Positions 34,905 through 43,935 of a DNA stretch of 64,000 nucleotides are shown here, in pieces (the first letter of the stretch is position 1; each line of letters opens with the position of its first letter). Both the position numbers and the translations under genes were made by a program. The stretch comes from Geothrix fuzhouensis (GTDB lineage Bacteria; Acidobacteriota; Holophagae; Holophagales; Holophagaceae), in contig NZ_JANHMQ010000001.1 of the NCBI RefSeq assembly GCF_024609325.1, positions 62,001 through 126,000 on the forward strand, given 5' to 3'. The notes below the pieces were generated by a model. It saw only the letters and a program-made list of their open reading frames with translations. It was not told the origin of the DNA and did no database searches.

Positions 34905-35740
34905 CGGGGGGGTCTCCTCGAATAGCGCGAGCCTCTGGGTGGGCGCACTTCCTCTTCACCGGTGGGCACAGGGGCGGGGCGGGCCTGAACCCCTTCCTTG
35001 CCGCCGGGGGCCAGAGGAGCGGCCGGGGCGGCGGGTGGCGGGGCCAGGCGCGCGGCCCCTGGGCCAGGGGCCGGAGCAGCAGGCGCGGGTCGGGGGGCGG
35101 CTGGAACGGGTCGAGCCACGGGGGACGCTGCTGGCGCGGGTGCGGTCTTCACGGCCCGCAGCTTGAAAGGCGGTGGAACGGCGGCCGCGGGCAGGCTCAG
35201 CTCAAAATCCCAGCCACCGCCCTGGCGCTCGGATTCTCGCTCCAGGATCACTTCGGCAAAGACCGGGGCCGTATGAAGGGCGTCTACGAAGGCAGCTTCC
35301 GCCTCCCGGCTCTGGGCTTCGCCCTTTACCTTCATCACGACCTGCTGGCCGTTGCCACGCGTTCGCTGGAGCCCCTTCAGCCGCATGCCAGGAGTCATGC
35401 ATTGCTCGAGTTCCGCGGTGACCCGGGACCAGGGCAGGCTCCGCTCCTGGAGGATGCGTTCAGCCAGCTTCCACCGGGCTTGTTCCCGGGTTGCGTCCAT
35501 GCCCTGGAGCGAAGCCTGGATCTGCGCTTCTGTGTGGGCAGCTCGCCGGGTCTCCTCTGTAAGACTCACGGCATCGCGTCCGGCTCGGCCGGCCTGGTGG
35601 TAGGCCCGCCAGGTGAGACCCAGCGAGCCGAGGAGAAACACCACACCGAGGCCGAGGGCCCCCCAGCCGAGCATTCTGTGGTGCTGTCGCCACAGGCTGG
35701 GCCTGGGCGCCAAGTTGAGATGCAGGGCAGGAACGGCCAT
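34901..35740 (-). CDS. PilN-like pilus/secretion assembly protein
   Basis: The 279 residues start with LHLNLAPRPS, like the conserved INLLP-type N-terminus of PilN that docks on PilM. A membrane helix (about 24-44), a coiled coil and a ferredoxin-like domain follow. The last 80 residues are an Ala/Pro-rich, likely disordered tail ending in basic residues, which ordinary PilN lacks. ATGA overlaps join it to the genes on both sides. Confidence 0.75.
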   Translation of the reverse strand: MAVPALHLNLAPRPSLWRQHHRMLGWGALGLGVVFLLGSLGLTWRAYHQAGRAGRDAVSLTEETRRAAHTEAQIQASLQGMDATREQARWKLAERILQERSLPWSRVTAELEQCMTPGMRLKGLQRTRGNGQQVVMKVKGEAQSREAEAAFVDALHTAPVFAEVILERESERQGGGWDFELSLPAAAVPPPFKLRAVKTAPAPAASPVARPVPAAPRPAPAAPAPGPGAARLAPPPAAPAAPLAPGGKEGVQARPAPVPTGEEEVRPPRGSRYSRRPPR

Positions 35741-36471
35741 CAGGGCGTCTCCACCAGGGCGAAACGATCATCCAGTATGCGCACCGGCAGGCCGACATCG
35801 GGCCAGGCCGGAGCGCCCCAAACCGCCAGGCTTTGCGGCGTCCGGGATTCCCGCTGGAGGAAGGCGGCACTGGGGGTGATGCGCTCCTCGTTCCAGTCCT
35901 GGGGATTCATGGGTTCGGACCACTGGCGGAGGAGGCAGAGGCTTCGACCCCAGGCCACCAGGGTGCCGGCGTAGCGGCCCTGGCCGACGGGGCTCAGGGA
36001 GAGGAGCATGCCCGGAAGCTCGAGAGAGGGTGCCAGCAGGTTGTAAAGGTGCAGCCAGCGGGGAGTGAGGGCATGGAGGTTCCGGTCGAGCCTGAGGCCA
36101 AGCTGGAGCAGGGTCTCCCGAAGCTCTTCGCGAATGCCAGAAGCCAGCCAGGTTCCGGGTTCGATTTCCAGCGCCTGGACGAAATGAGGTTCCTCCAGGG
36201 CAAGAACCTGGGTGAAGCGCCAGCGGAAGAAGGCCTCCTGAGCCTCTGCGCCCTTGGGCAATTCCGTCAGGTCCCTCATGAGGATGGAAGGGGTCCAGAG
36301 GTCATCCAGCACCCAGCGCGTGGGTCCCAGGGGCAGGGAGGCCAGGGCCTGAGCCAACTGATCCTCAGTGGGAGGGGCCGCCAGGGTGCGTCGGTGGGTG
36401 CCCGCATGGATGCGGTGGGCTTCCAGCCACACCAGGGAGGTTTCCGGGGCCTGGAGGAATGGCAGCCTCAT
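35740..36471 (-). CDS. Divergent PilM/GspL-like protein
   Basis: The 243 residues have no membrane segment and no clear actin-like ATPase motifs. Position, first in a pilN-pilO-pilP-secretin series, makes a PilM or cytoplasmic GspL equivalent the best guess. PilM proteins are usually about 350 residues with ATP-binding loops, so this one looks reduced. The start at 36471 has a strong GGAGGAGG upstream; a longer frame to 36546 lacks one. It is divergent from smc. Confidence 0.5.
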   Translation of the reverse strand: MRLPFLQAPETSLVWLEAHRIHAGTHRRTLAAPPTEDQLAQALASLPLGPTRWVLDDLWTPSILMRDLTELPKGAEAQEAFFRWRFTQVLALEEPHFVQALEIEPGTWLASGIREELRETLLQLGLRLDRNLHALTPRWLHLYNLLAPSLELPGMLLSLSPVGQGRYAGTLVAWGRSLCLLRQWSEPMNPQDWNEERITPSAAFLQRESRTPQSLAVWGAPAWPDVGLPVRILDDRFALVETP

Positions 36472-36706
36472 GGCCTCCTCCTCCAGATCCTGAAGGTCCA
36501 GCCCGGATATGACACTCCCGGCCGGGCAATCGTCGCCGGTTTGCACAGAGGGAGGCTGGGGGAATGCACAGGCGACTCCTGACAGGACAGGGGAAGGAAT
36601 CGAGTCTAACGGGCCTCCGCTGGATTCCCAAGGGGACGGGGATCACGTCTGGTATGGAATGATGGAAGCAGATGTTCCCCATCACCTTCCCCGGAGCGCT
36701 GATCTC

Positions 36707-39700
36707 GTGCGCCTGATCTCCCTCGAACTTCACGGTTTCAAGTCCTTCGCTGACGCCCAGAAGCTCAGCTTCCCCGGGGGCATGACTGCGGTCGTGGGGC
36801 CCAACGGCTGCGGCAAATCCAACATCTCCGACAGCCTCGCCTGGGTGCTTGGCGAGCAGCGGGCCTCCATGCTGCGGGGCGCGGAGATGGCCGACGTGAT
36901 CTTCGCGGGCACCGCGCAGCGCCGGGCCACGGGCATGGCCGAGGTGAAACTGGTTCTCGATATGCCCGATCCCACCCTGCCGGGGTCCACCCGGGAGGTG
37001 ACCATCTCGCGCCGCCTGTATCGCGATACCGGCAGCGAATACCGCATCAACGGCCGGGAGGCGCGGCTCAAGGATGTGCAGGACCTCCTGCTGGATACGG
37101 GCATGGGCACCCGGGCCTACAGCTTCATCCAGCAGGGCCAGATCGACCTGATCCTCAGCAGCAAGCCCAAGGACCGGCGCCTGCTGCTGGAGGAAGCGGC
37201 GGGGATCACGCGGTACAAACTGCGCCGGGCGGATGCGGAGAAGCGCCTGGAGGAGACCCGGAGCAACCTCCAGCGGCTCGACGACATCCTCTACGAGCTC
37301 AACAAGCAGATGGATTCGCTCCGCCGCCAAGCTGCCCGGGCGCGCAAGGCCAAGGAACTGGACACGGAGATCAAGGCCACCCAGCGGATTCTGCTCGCCG
37401 GGAAGGTGGTGGAACTGGAGGACGCCAAACAGCGCATCCTGGACGATCTGGACACGACCGAGCGGCGGGTGGCCGAGCTCACCGCGCAGGTATCCGAGAA
37501 GGCCTCTGAGGTCGAGGCCCTGCGCCTGTCCGTGGACGAGCAGCAGCAGGCCCAGGCGAAGCGCGCCAGCGCTATGCTCGGGCTGGATCAACGCCTCCAG
37601 CTGGCCGATCAGGAGCGCAGCTTCCAGGAGGACCGGAGGAGCGAAGCGCAGGACCAGCGGAACCGCCTGGAAGAACACATCCAGATGCTGGTGGCGCGGC
37701 TGGCCGAATCCGGCGATTCCTTCACCGCGCTGGAAGCCCAGTTGAAGGCGGCTGGCGAGCGACTCGCCCAGCAGGAGGCGGAGCTGGCCAAGGCTGAGGA
37801 GGCCGTCGCCCTGGCCCAGGGCACCCTCCGGCATGCGGAGGCGGATCTCCATGCCCTCCGGGAGCGGAAGGCGGAAGCCCAGAAAGAGGCCCTGGGGCGC
37901 CAGAAGCAGCGCATCGGACTGCAGACCCAGGTCGCCCAGTTGGAGGGTCGCCTGGACACCCTCAACCACGAGGAATCCGTCCGCGCGCCGCGGCTGGAAA
38001 GCCTCGAGGCTGAGGCCGGCCAGGTGGAGCGCACTCTGGAGGGTCTGCTGGCCCAGCTAGAGCGGGCCGAGGAGGCCTCGCTGGACCAGCGGCGCCGGGC
38101 GGAGCAGCTGGAGGAGGCCCAGCGGACCCTGGCCCAGGATCACCATCGGGCAGAGGCCGAATTGGACGCGGCGGAGCGGCGTCTGAGGCAAATCTCCGAC
38201 CTGCTGGCCAAGAGCTTCGGCGAGGCCGAGCTCCAGAAGGGGCTCACCTGGCTGCGGGAACAAGGCGTTCGACCCCAGACCCTCGTGGATCTGCTCACGG
38301 TGGAAGAGGCCGTGCGACCGGACCTGGAGCGACTCTTAGGTGGCTGGCTGCAGGTCGTGGCGGCCGATGCAGCACTGGCTGGTCGCGCCGCCGAAGCTCC
38401 AGGCCACCTGCTGTTGGCCCTGGAGTCCCAAGCGAACCTCTCGCCCATCCCTGAAGGCTGCGAGGCCCTGCGCGACCACCTTCGCTGGGCCGGTGGAGCG
38501 GAGCGCCCCCTGGGCGGTCTGCTGGACCGTGCCTTCCGGTGTGCGGACGCAGCGTTGCCGGCCCTGGCTCTGGCCCACCCCGAGTTGGCCTTTGTATCTC
38601 CAGCTTACGTGCGTCTGCCCTTCGGCCCGGTGCAGGTGGGCGTGTCCGCGCCGGCGGCCTCGCCGCTGAAGCTGCGGGCGGAGCAGGAGGAGGCCAAGGG
38701 CACTCGTGAGGCCCTGCTGGACAGGATCGAGGACCTGGAGGCTCGGCGCGGGCGGGGCGGCGACGAAAGCCGGGCCGCCCGGGAGCGGTCGGTGGAGATC
38801 GACGAGGATCTGCGGGCCCTGCGGCGCAGGGCGGACACCCTGAAGTCCCAGCGGACTTCGCTGCAGGCTCAGTTGGCTGAAATCAGGGCCGCCAGTGAGC
38901 GGGCGGATGCCCTTTGGGAGCAGATCGAGGCTGAGATCAAGGGGCTCCAGGGGCAGCTCAGGGAGCTGGAGGCCCACCCGGAAGAGGCGAACGACACCGC
39001 CCTGGAAGAGGCCATCCAGCAGGCGGAGACTCTGGTCCGCGAGACCCGGCATCGGCTGGACGAGCGCCGCGACCAGCGCATGGAGGCCGCGCGCAGCCGG
39101 GATGCGGTCTGGGCGGAGCGGGATGGCCATGAGCGGCATCTCCAGCTGGCCCAGCGGGGCCGGTTTGATCTGGACGCGGAACGGCAACGCCAAGAGGTCG
39201 AGGCCGCGGAGCAGACCAGCCGGATGGAGACCTGTGCCCGGCGGTTGACGGAACTGGAAGCTGAATCCCAGGCCCTGCTGAGGGACCGGGAAGGTGTGCA
39301 TGCCCAGGCCCAGGAGGCCCAGCCTCGACTGGAGCTGGACCAGGAAACGCTGCGAGTACAGGAACGGGCGGCCCGTGAATTCCAGGAGGCGCTGGAAAAT
39401 GCCCGGGCCCAGCACCAGGAGGTGTTGATCCATGGCGCCCAGGTGCAGGGCAGCCAGGAGGCCCTGGCCAAGGAGATCGAGCTGGCGCTGGGGCTCGATA
39501 TTCCCGCCTTTCTCGCCGGCATCAGCGAGGCGGAACGGGAGGCCTGGTCCGAAGGCGAGCTGGTCCACCAGACCCACCTGAACGAGCTTCAGGGCCGGCG
39601 CATGGACCTGGGCGGCGTGAATCCCCTGGCCATCCAGGAGCTGGAGGAGGCGGAAACCCGCATGGCCTTCATGAACGAGCAGCGGGCGGATGTCACCGCC

Positions 39701-40219
39701 GCCATCGGCAACCTGGAGTCAACCATCCAGGAAATCAACGCCACCAGTGAGGAGCGGTTCCGGGAGGCCTTCGACTTCGTGAACAACCGCTTCCAGGAAG
39801 TCTTCCGCGAAGCCTTTGGTGGCGGCCAGGCCCAGTTGAGCTTGGAGGATCCGAAGAACCTGCTGGAGTGCGGCATTGAGATCACCGCCCAGCCCCCCGG
39901 CAAGAGCGCCAAGGCCCTCACGCTGCTGAGCGGGGGCGAGAAGGCGCTGACGGCCATCTCCCTCCTCTTCGCCATTTTCCATTTCAAGCCCAGCCCCTTC
40001 TGCGTGCTGGACGAGGTGGACGCCCCCCTCGACGAGGCCAATGTGGGCCGCTTCGCCGCCATGGTCCAGAAAATGAAGGCCGACACCCAGTTCATCGTCA
40101 TCACCCACCAGAAGCCCACCATGGTCGCGGCCGACACCCTCTACGGCGTCACGATGGAAGAGGCGGGATGTTCGCGGCTGGTGAGCGTCCAGCTTCGGGA
40201 AGCCGAAGCCCTCGTCTAA
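36707..40219 (+). CDS. smc: Chromosome segregation ATPase SMC
   Basis: The 1170 residues have the SMC plan. An N-terminal ATPase half (LHGFKSFADAQKL, Walker A GPNGCGKSNISDSL) is followed by two long coiled coils with a hinge near 520-650 and a C-terminal half with LSGGEKALTAISLLFAIF and VLDEVDAPLDEANV. It compacts and separates chromosomes with ScpAB. I prefer GTG 36707 because VRLISLELHGFKSF matches the usual SMC N-terminus; an in-frame ATG at 36662 would add 15 residues. scpA and scpB are not adjacent. Confidence 0.95.
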   Translation: MRLISLELHGFKSFADAQKLSFPGGMTAVVGPNGCGKSNISDSLAWVLGEQRASMLRGAEMADVIFAGTAQRRATGMAEVKLVLDMPDPTLPGSTREVTISRRLYRDTGSEYRINGREARLKDVQDLLLDTGMGTRAYSFIQQGQIDLILSSKPKDRRLLLEEAAGITRYKLRRADAEKRLEETRSNLQRLDDILYELNKQMDSLRRQAARARKAKELDTEIKATQRILLAGKVVELEDAKQRILDDLDTTERRVAELTAQVSEKASEVEALRLSVDEQQQAQAKRASAMLGLDQRLQLADQERSFQEDRRSEAQDQRNRLEEHIQMLVARLAESGDSFTALEAQLKAAGERLAQQEAELAKAEEAVALAQGTLRHAEADLHALRERKAEAQKEALGRQKQRIGLQTQVAQLEGRLDTLNHEESVRAPRLESLEAEAGQVERTLEGLLAQLERAEEASLDQRRRAEQLEEAQRTLAQDHHRAEAELDAAERRLRQISDLLAKSFGEAELQKGLTWLREQGVRPQTLVDLLTVEEAVRPDLERLLGGWLQVVAADAALAGRAAEAPGHLLLALESQANLSPIPEGCEALRDHLRWAGGAERPLGGLLDRAFRCADAALPALALAHPELAFVSPAYVRLPFGPVQVGVSAPAASPLKLRAEQEEAKGTREALLDRIEDLEARRGRGGDESRAARERSVEIDEDLRALRRRADTLKSQRTSLQAQLAEIRAASERADALWEQIEAEIKGLQGQLRELEAHPEEANDTALEEAIQQAETLVRETRHRLDERRDQRMEAARSRDAVWAERDGHERHLQLAQRGRFDLDAERQRQEVEAAEQTSRMETCARRLTELEAESQALLRDREGVHAQAQEAQPRLELDQETLRVQERAAREFQEALENARAQHQEVLIHGAQVQGSQEALAKEIELALGLDIPAFLAGISEAEREAWSEGELVHQTHLNELQGRRMDLGGVNPLAIQELEEAETRMAFMNEQRADVTAAIGNLESTIQEINATSEERFREAFDFVNNRFQEVFREAFGGGQAQLSLEDPKNLLECGIEITAQPPGKSAKALTLLSGGEKALTAISLLFAIFHFKPSPFCVLDEVDAPLDEANVGRFAAMVQKMKADTQFIVITHQKPTMVAADTLYGVTMEEAGCSRLVSVQLREAEALV

Positions 40220-40543
40220 GAACCCGGTGTGACGGAATGGATGGCGTAAGGTCTTTTCGCCTCCCTCTTCCCGCCCGGTATGGGCACTTGGCCTGTCAAT
40301 GCGAAAGAAAGCGTAAATTGTGGAAAACCCCATTCCGGAGTTGATTGGCAAATGCCGCGATCGTATTTAATGTAAAAATTGATATAATTGATCTTTAATC
40401 CACAAGGATGACGCTTAAAAAGTCCACGAAGTCCGTCTCCCGACAGGATTTAGGTCCGTCGGAAAGGATCAATCCACAGGCTTTTCCACAGAGGCTCGGC
40501 TGCGGTTTGTAACTATCTGGTAACGCTGGGGTGACGGGAGGTA
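40220..40543. other. AT-rich spacer with DnaA-box-like sites
   Basis: This 324-base gap lies between convergent stops and holds no convincing gene. Bases 40362-40400 are very AT-rich for this GC-rich window (GTATTTAATGTAAAAATTGA, then TATAATTGATCTTTAATC). Four sites are close to TTATCCACA: TGTGGAAAA 40319-40327 (reverse), TAATCCACA 40396-40404, CAATCCACA 40470-40478 and TTTTCCACA 40482-40490. Three differ from the consensus by one base. It could be a replication origin, a DnaA-titrating site or a hidden promoter. Confidence 0.45.
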
Positions 40544-42085
40544 TCAGCCTTCCAACTCAGCGGCGAGGAACTCCGGTCGCAGCCACTCGCGAAGGGTCTC
40601 CTCCGCCACACCCAGCCGGGTGAGATGCTCGGTGGCCATCTTCATGCTCTGACCCGCGTCGCGGCAGATGAGCAGGCGTTGCTTCCAAGCCTCTGTGGCA
40701 CGGGTGTGGAGCTCTGGCTCACCCTGCTCCATGCGCTTCTCGAGCACGAATCCCAGATTGTTGGCCGCTTTGCGGTGGCTGGGCTCCAGGGTCAGGGCCT
40801 TCTCGTAGGCCTCCGTGGCCTCCTTCAGGCGACCCGCCACTTCCAGGGCCACGCCCCGGGCATTCCACACGTCGGAATCATCCGGGGCCAGGGCCATGGC
40901 CTGGTCCACCATGCTCATCTGGTCCTCGCTCCGGTTGGCGGCGCGGTAGACCTCAGACAGGCCCAGGTAGGCACTGTATTCGCTGGGATCGTTTTCCAGA
41001 GCCTGGAGGAAGGCCTGCTCAGCGGCGGGTCCCTGCCGGGTCTCGATGAGGGCGTAGCCGAGCTGGACCTGAAGATCCGCCGCGTCGGGCTCGCGCACCA
41101 GGGCTTCGCGGTAGCAGCGGAGGGCATCGTCCCAGCGGCATTCCTCGCGGGCCATGTCGCCCAGGGCGGCCCAGGGGTTCGAGGCCTCGGGGTCCGTCTC
41201 GGTGGCGAGGCTGAAGTAGGAGACGGCACCCTCACGGTCGCCCATGTCACGCTTCAGTTCGCCCAGCAGGGCCTGGGCTTCCGCCAGGACGGGGACGGGA
41301 GGGGCGAGCAGCATCAGCGTGTGGAGCTGACCTTGAGCCAATTCCAGGTGGCCCTGCTCGCTGAAGATCTCCGCGAGGATGAAGTAGCTGGCAGGATCAC
41401 ACACATGCAGGCTGCGGGCTCGCTGGATGCAGCGCAGACCTTCCGCGAGCTCACCGCGCTTCAGCAGCATCTCGCCCAGCGCATGCCAGCCCCAGTAGTA
41501 GGAAGCGTCCGTCTGAAGCGCTGCCACCAGCTGCGCCTCGGCCCCGGCCCAGTCGGCCAGCTGGTCCATGGCGATGGCGAGCAGGCGGAGGGTGCGGGGA
41601 TCCTTGGGCCGCAGGGTCAGGGCCTTCAACAGCCAGGCCTTGGCCTCGGCGGGATGGCCACGATGGAGTTGCACGAGGCCGGTGAGTTCAAGGGCCTTGG
41701 GATCCTGGCCGTCCAGGGCGAGAGCCTGCTGGAGGGCGAGCTCGGCACCGTCGAGGTCCTGCAGGAGGAGGCGCAGGTAGCCCAGGTTGCGCAGGTGGCC
41801 GCCGTGGGTCGGGTGCTCATCGCGGAGGGATTCAAGCTGACCCAGCAGCTCCAGACCCTCCTCTTCCTCCGTGTTATCGCTGAAGCAGAGCAGGCGCTCG
41901 AACCAGGCGTCCGCATGGGACCGGTCCTCGACCAGGAGCTGGTCGAGAATCTCCTGAGCCTCCGCGTGGCGGGCGCGACCGTTGAAGGCGCGGGCCAACT
42001 TGAGGCGGTCTTCAAAGGAGTTCCCGGCGGCGGTCTTGAGCGCCGTCAGGTCGGGGTCGAGCAGCTTGAGCCAGGGGCGTACCAT
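40544..42085 (-). CDS. TPR-repeat protein
   Basis: The 513 residues are a near-continuous array of tetratricopeptide repeats with typical W/LG/Y...A...P spacing, for example AWLLKALTLRPKDPRTLRLL and AYEKALTLEPSHRKAANNLG. There is no signal peptide, so it is a cytoplasmic scaffold. The partner is unknown. I place the start at 42085 (GAGG upstream), leaving a 28-base gap after the dehydrogenase gene; the longer frame to 42142 would overlap it. Confidence 0.85.
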   Translation of the reverse strand: MVRPWLKLLDPDLTALKTAAGNSFEDRLKLARAFNGRARHAEAQEILDQLLVEDRSHADAWFERLLCFSDNTEEEEGLELLGQLESLRDEHPTHGGHLRNLGYLRLLLQDLDGAELALQQALALDGQDPKALELTGLVQLHRGHPAEAKAWLLKALTLRPKDPRTLRLLAIAMDQLADWAGAEAQLVAALQTDASYYWGWHALGEMLLKRGELAEGLRCIQRARSLHVCDPASYFILAEIFSEQGHLELAQGQLHTLMLLAPPVPVLAEAQALLGELKRDMGDREGAVSYFSLATETDPEASNPWAALGDMAREECRWDDALRCYREALVREPDAADLQVQLGYALIETRQGPAAEQAFLQALENDPSEYSAYLGLSEVYRAANRSEDQMSMVDQAMALAPDDSDVWNARGVALEVAGRLKEATEAYEKALTLEPSHRKAANNLGFVLEKRMEQGEPELHTRATEAWKQRLLICRDAGQSMKMATEHLTRLGVAEETLREWLRPEFLAAELEG

Positions 42086-42113
42086 GGGGTGCCTCGTGAG
42101 GGACTCCAGGGTA

Positions 42114-43040
42114 TCACCCAAGCGCAGCGGCCAACCCGTCACAAAGCAGGCGCGCCATGGCTCCGCGGGTCTCCACGGTGGCGGATCCCAGGTGGGGCAG
42201 CAAGACTGCGCGAGGCGCTTTCAACCAACGGGGGTTGAGACGCGGTTCACCTTCGTAGACATCCAAGCCCACGCCGCCGAGGTGGCCAGACGCCAGCAGA
42301 TCGATGGCGGCGTTCTCATCCATGATGCCGCCGCGGGCGGTGTTGATGATCACTGCACCCTCGGGCAGCTTCTCCAGTGCAGCGCGGTCCAGCATGCCGC
42401 GGGTCTGGTCCGTGAGCGGGCAGTGCAGGGACAGCACGGCGCTGCGATGCAGCAGGTCCACCAGGGGCAGGCGTGGCGCCCGACCCGCGCCGAAGTCCAC
42501 GGTGCCGCCATGGCCCTCGCGGTCCCAGAAGAAGGGGGTCATGCCCAGGGCCTGGGCGCGGCGGGCGAAGGCCTGGCCGATGGGACCGCTGCCCAAGATG
42601 CCGCAAGCCTTGCCTGCGAGGCCAGGGCCCAACAGCTGGTCCGGTGCCCAGCCTTTCCATTCACCGGAGCGCACCAGCGCCTCACCTTCGGCGACGCGGC
42701 GGGTGACCGCCATGAGCAACGCCAGCGCGATGTCGGCCGTTGCATCCGTCAGCACGCCAGGGGTGTTCACCACGGCAATGCCACGGGTCTGGCAGGCTTT
42801 CACGGGCAGGTGGTTCACGCCCACGGAGTAGGTGCCGATGGCCTTCAGGTTGGGCGCCGCGTCGAGGTCGGCCTCGGTGATGGGTTCGGAGAGCATCACC
42901 ACCAGGGCCTCGGCCTCGGGCAGGGCGGCGTTCCATTCGGGGGATCGGAAAGCGGCCAGGCGCAGTTCCGGGAAGCGGGCGCCGAGCTCGGTCAGGGCCG
43001 GACCGACAAGAGGGGAGGTGGAGAGGATTCGCGTGCTCAT
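42114..43040 (-). CDS. D-2-hydroxyacid dehydrogenase (glyoxylate/hydroxypyruvate reductase type)
   Basis: The 308 residues have the family's NAD(P) site GILGSGPIGQAFARRAQALG. The catalytic set is also there: Arg in NTARGGIMDE, Glu in YEGEP and His in LLPHLGSAT. Members reduce glyoxylate, hydroxypyruvate or similar 2-oxoacids. The substrate cannot be read. Its start overlaps the ruvA stop as ATGA. Confidence 0.9.
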   Translation of the reverse strand: MSTRILSTSPLVGPALTELGARFPELRLAAFRSPEWNAALPEAEALVVMLSEPITEADLDAAPNLKAIGTYSVGVNHLPVKACQTRGIAVVNTPGVLTDATADIALALLMAVTRRVAEGEALVRSGEWKGWAPDQLLGPGLAGKACGILGSGPIGQAFARRAQALGMTPFFWDREGHGGTVDFGAGRAPRLPLVDLLHRSAVLSLHCPLTDQTRGMLDRAALEKLPEGAVIINTARGGIMDENAAIDLLASGHLGGVGLDVYEGEPRLNPRWLKAPRAVLLPHLGSATVETRGAMARLLCDGLAAALG

Positions 43041-43624
43041 CGCTGCAGGGCCTTCAAAGCAAGGCGGATGGCCTCCGCCAGGGGCGGCTTCGAGGTACGG
43101 AGGTTCGCCACCACCGGCAGCACCACCTCCTCCTTGAACCCAAGATTCGTCATCGCGGAACGCAGGCTCTCCTCCCAGGGATCGCCAGAGGCAATGCCGG
43201 AGAGGCCTTCCAGGCCCGAGAGGCCGCCCATCTTTTCTGATAACTCAAAGCACATCTTCTCGGCGGTCTTCTTCCCCACGCCGGGGATGCGCGTGAGGAC
43301 CTTCACGTCGCGGCTCCGCAGGGCCTGCACCAGGTCCTCCAGAGACAGCGCCCCCAGGGCTGCCAGCGCCAGCTTGGGCCCGACACCGTCCACTTTCACC
43401 AGCAGCCGATAGAGTTGCCGCTCCTGGGTGGAGGAGAACCCAAGCAGCGCGATCTCGTTCTCGCGCACCAGCAATTCCGTGTGCAACGTCACCTGCGTGC
43501 CCGCTTCCGGCAGCAGACCGTAGGTGGAAAGGCTGATGGCCGCGGCGTAGCCCACGCCCCCGCATTCGACAAGGGCCAGGTTCGGCAGCTTCTGGATGAG
43601 TTCCCCGCGCAGACGTCCGATCAT
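43037..43624 (-). CDS. ruvA: Holliday junction helicase subunit RuvA
   Basis: The 195 residues match RuvA, which binds four-way DNA junctions and loads RuvB. An OB domain begins MIGRLRGELIQKLPNLALVE. Two helix-hairpin-helix motifs follow (LVKVDGVGPKLALAALGAL and TRIPGVGKKTAEKMCFEL), and there is a short C-terminal RuvB-contact domain. ruvB and ruvC are not adjacent. Confidence 0.95.
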   Translation of the reverse strand: MIGRLRGELIQKLPNLALVECGGVGYAAAISLSTYGLLPEAGTQVTLHTELLVRENEIALLGFSSTQERQLYRLLVKVDGVGPKLALAALGALSLEDLVQALRSRDVKVLTRIPGVGKKTAEKMCFELSEKMGGLSGLEGLSGIASGDPWEESLRSAMTNLGFKEEVVLPVVANLRTSKPPLAEAIRLALKALQR

Positions 43625-43667
43625 GCCTCGAGGATACCGGAAGAAGGGCCGCGCTCTGGTTTGCTAA

Positions 43668-43935
43668 GAGGTCGTAACAATACCCGACGATGCCGCGATG
43701 AAGCCAGGCGGGATGCACCGCAAGGAAGGGCCCGCAGGGCAACGTGGTTCGTTGTTCAAGGGACCTGACGCCGCGGGGCGCCCGCCTGGCTTCATCCCTC
43801 CGGGCGAGGGGTGGCGGGCGTCGCGATGCCGCGTCACGCTCGTCGCGCGTAGTACCCGCTACGCTTCGACTCGCGTTCCTCGCCTCGCTCGCCCGGCACC
43901 CCTCGCGCGGCGACGTGGGGTTTTGTTACGACCTC
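43668..43935. repeat. 268-bp three-stem element, copy B
   Basis: This non-coding element lies between ruvA and the deacetylase stop. The outer arms GAGGTCGTAACAA (43668-43680) and its complement (43923-43935) pair perfectly and are flanked by TAA on both sides (43665-43667, 43936-43938). Inner stems are GATGAAGCCAGGCGGG (43697-43712) with its complement (43781-43796), and 43804-43820 with 43890-43906 (16 of 17 bases). Length and conserved loop blocks equal those of copy A, but the arm sequences differ. The last base is part of the acuC-like stop codon. Confidence 0.8.

Noticed and set aside
40237-40344. Small + strand frame of 35 codons, basic, in the smc-TPR spacer
   Set aside because: No ribosome site, no recognisable family, and its Arg-rich content follows from base composition.
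43668-43680. Similarity of GAGGTCGTAACAA to the universal AAGTCGTAACAAGG near the 3' end of 16S rRNA
   Set aside because: Only about eleven bases match, the surrounding sequence is not rRNA, and the other copy of the element has a different arm.
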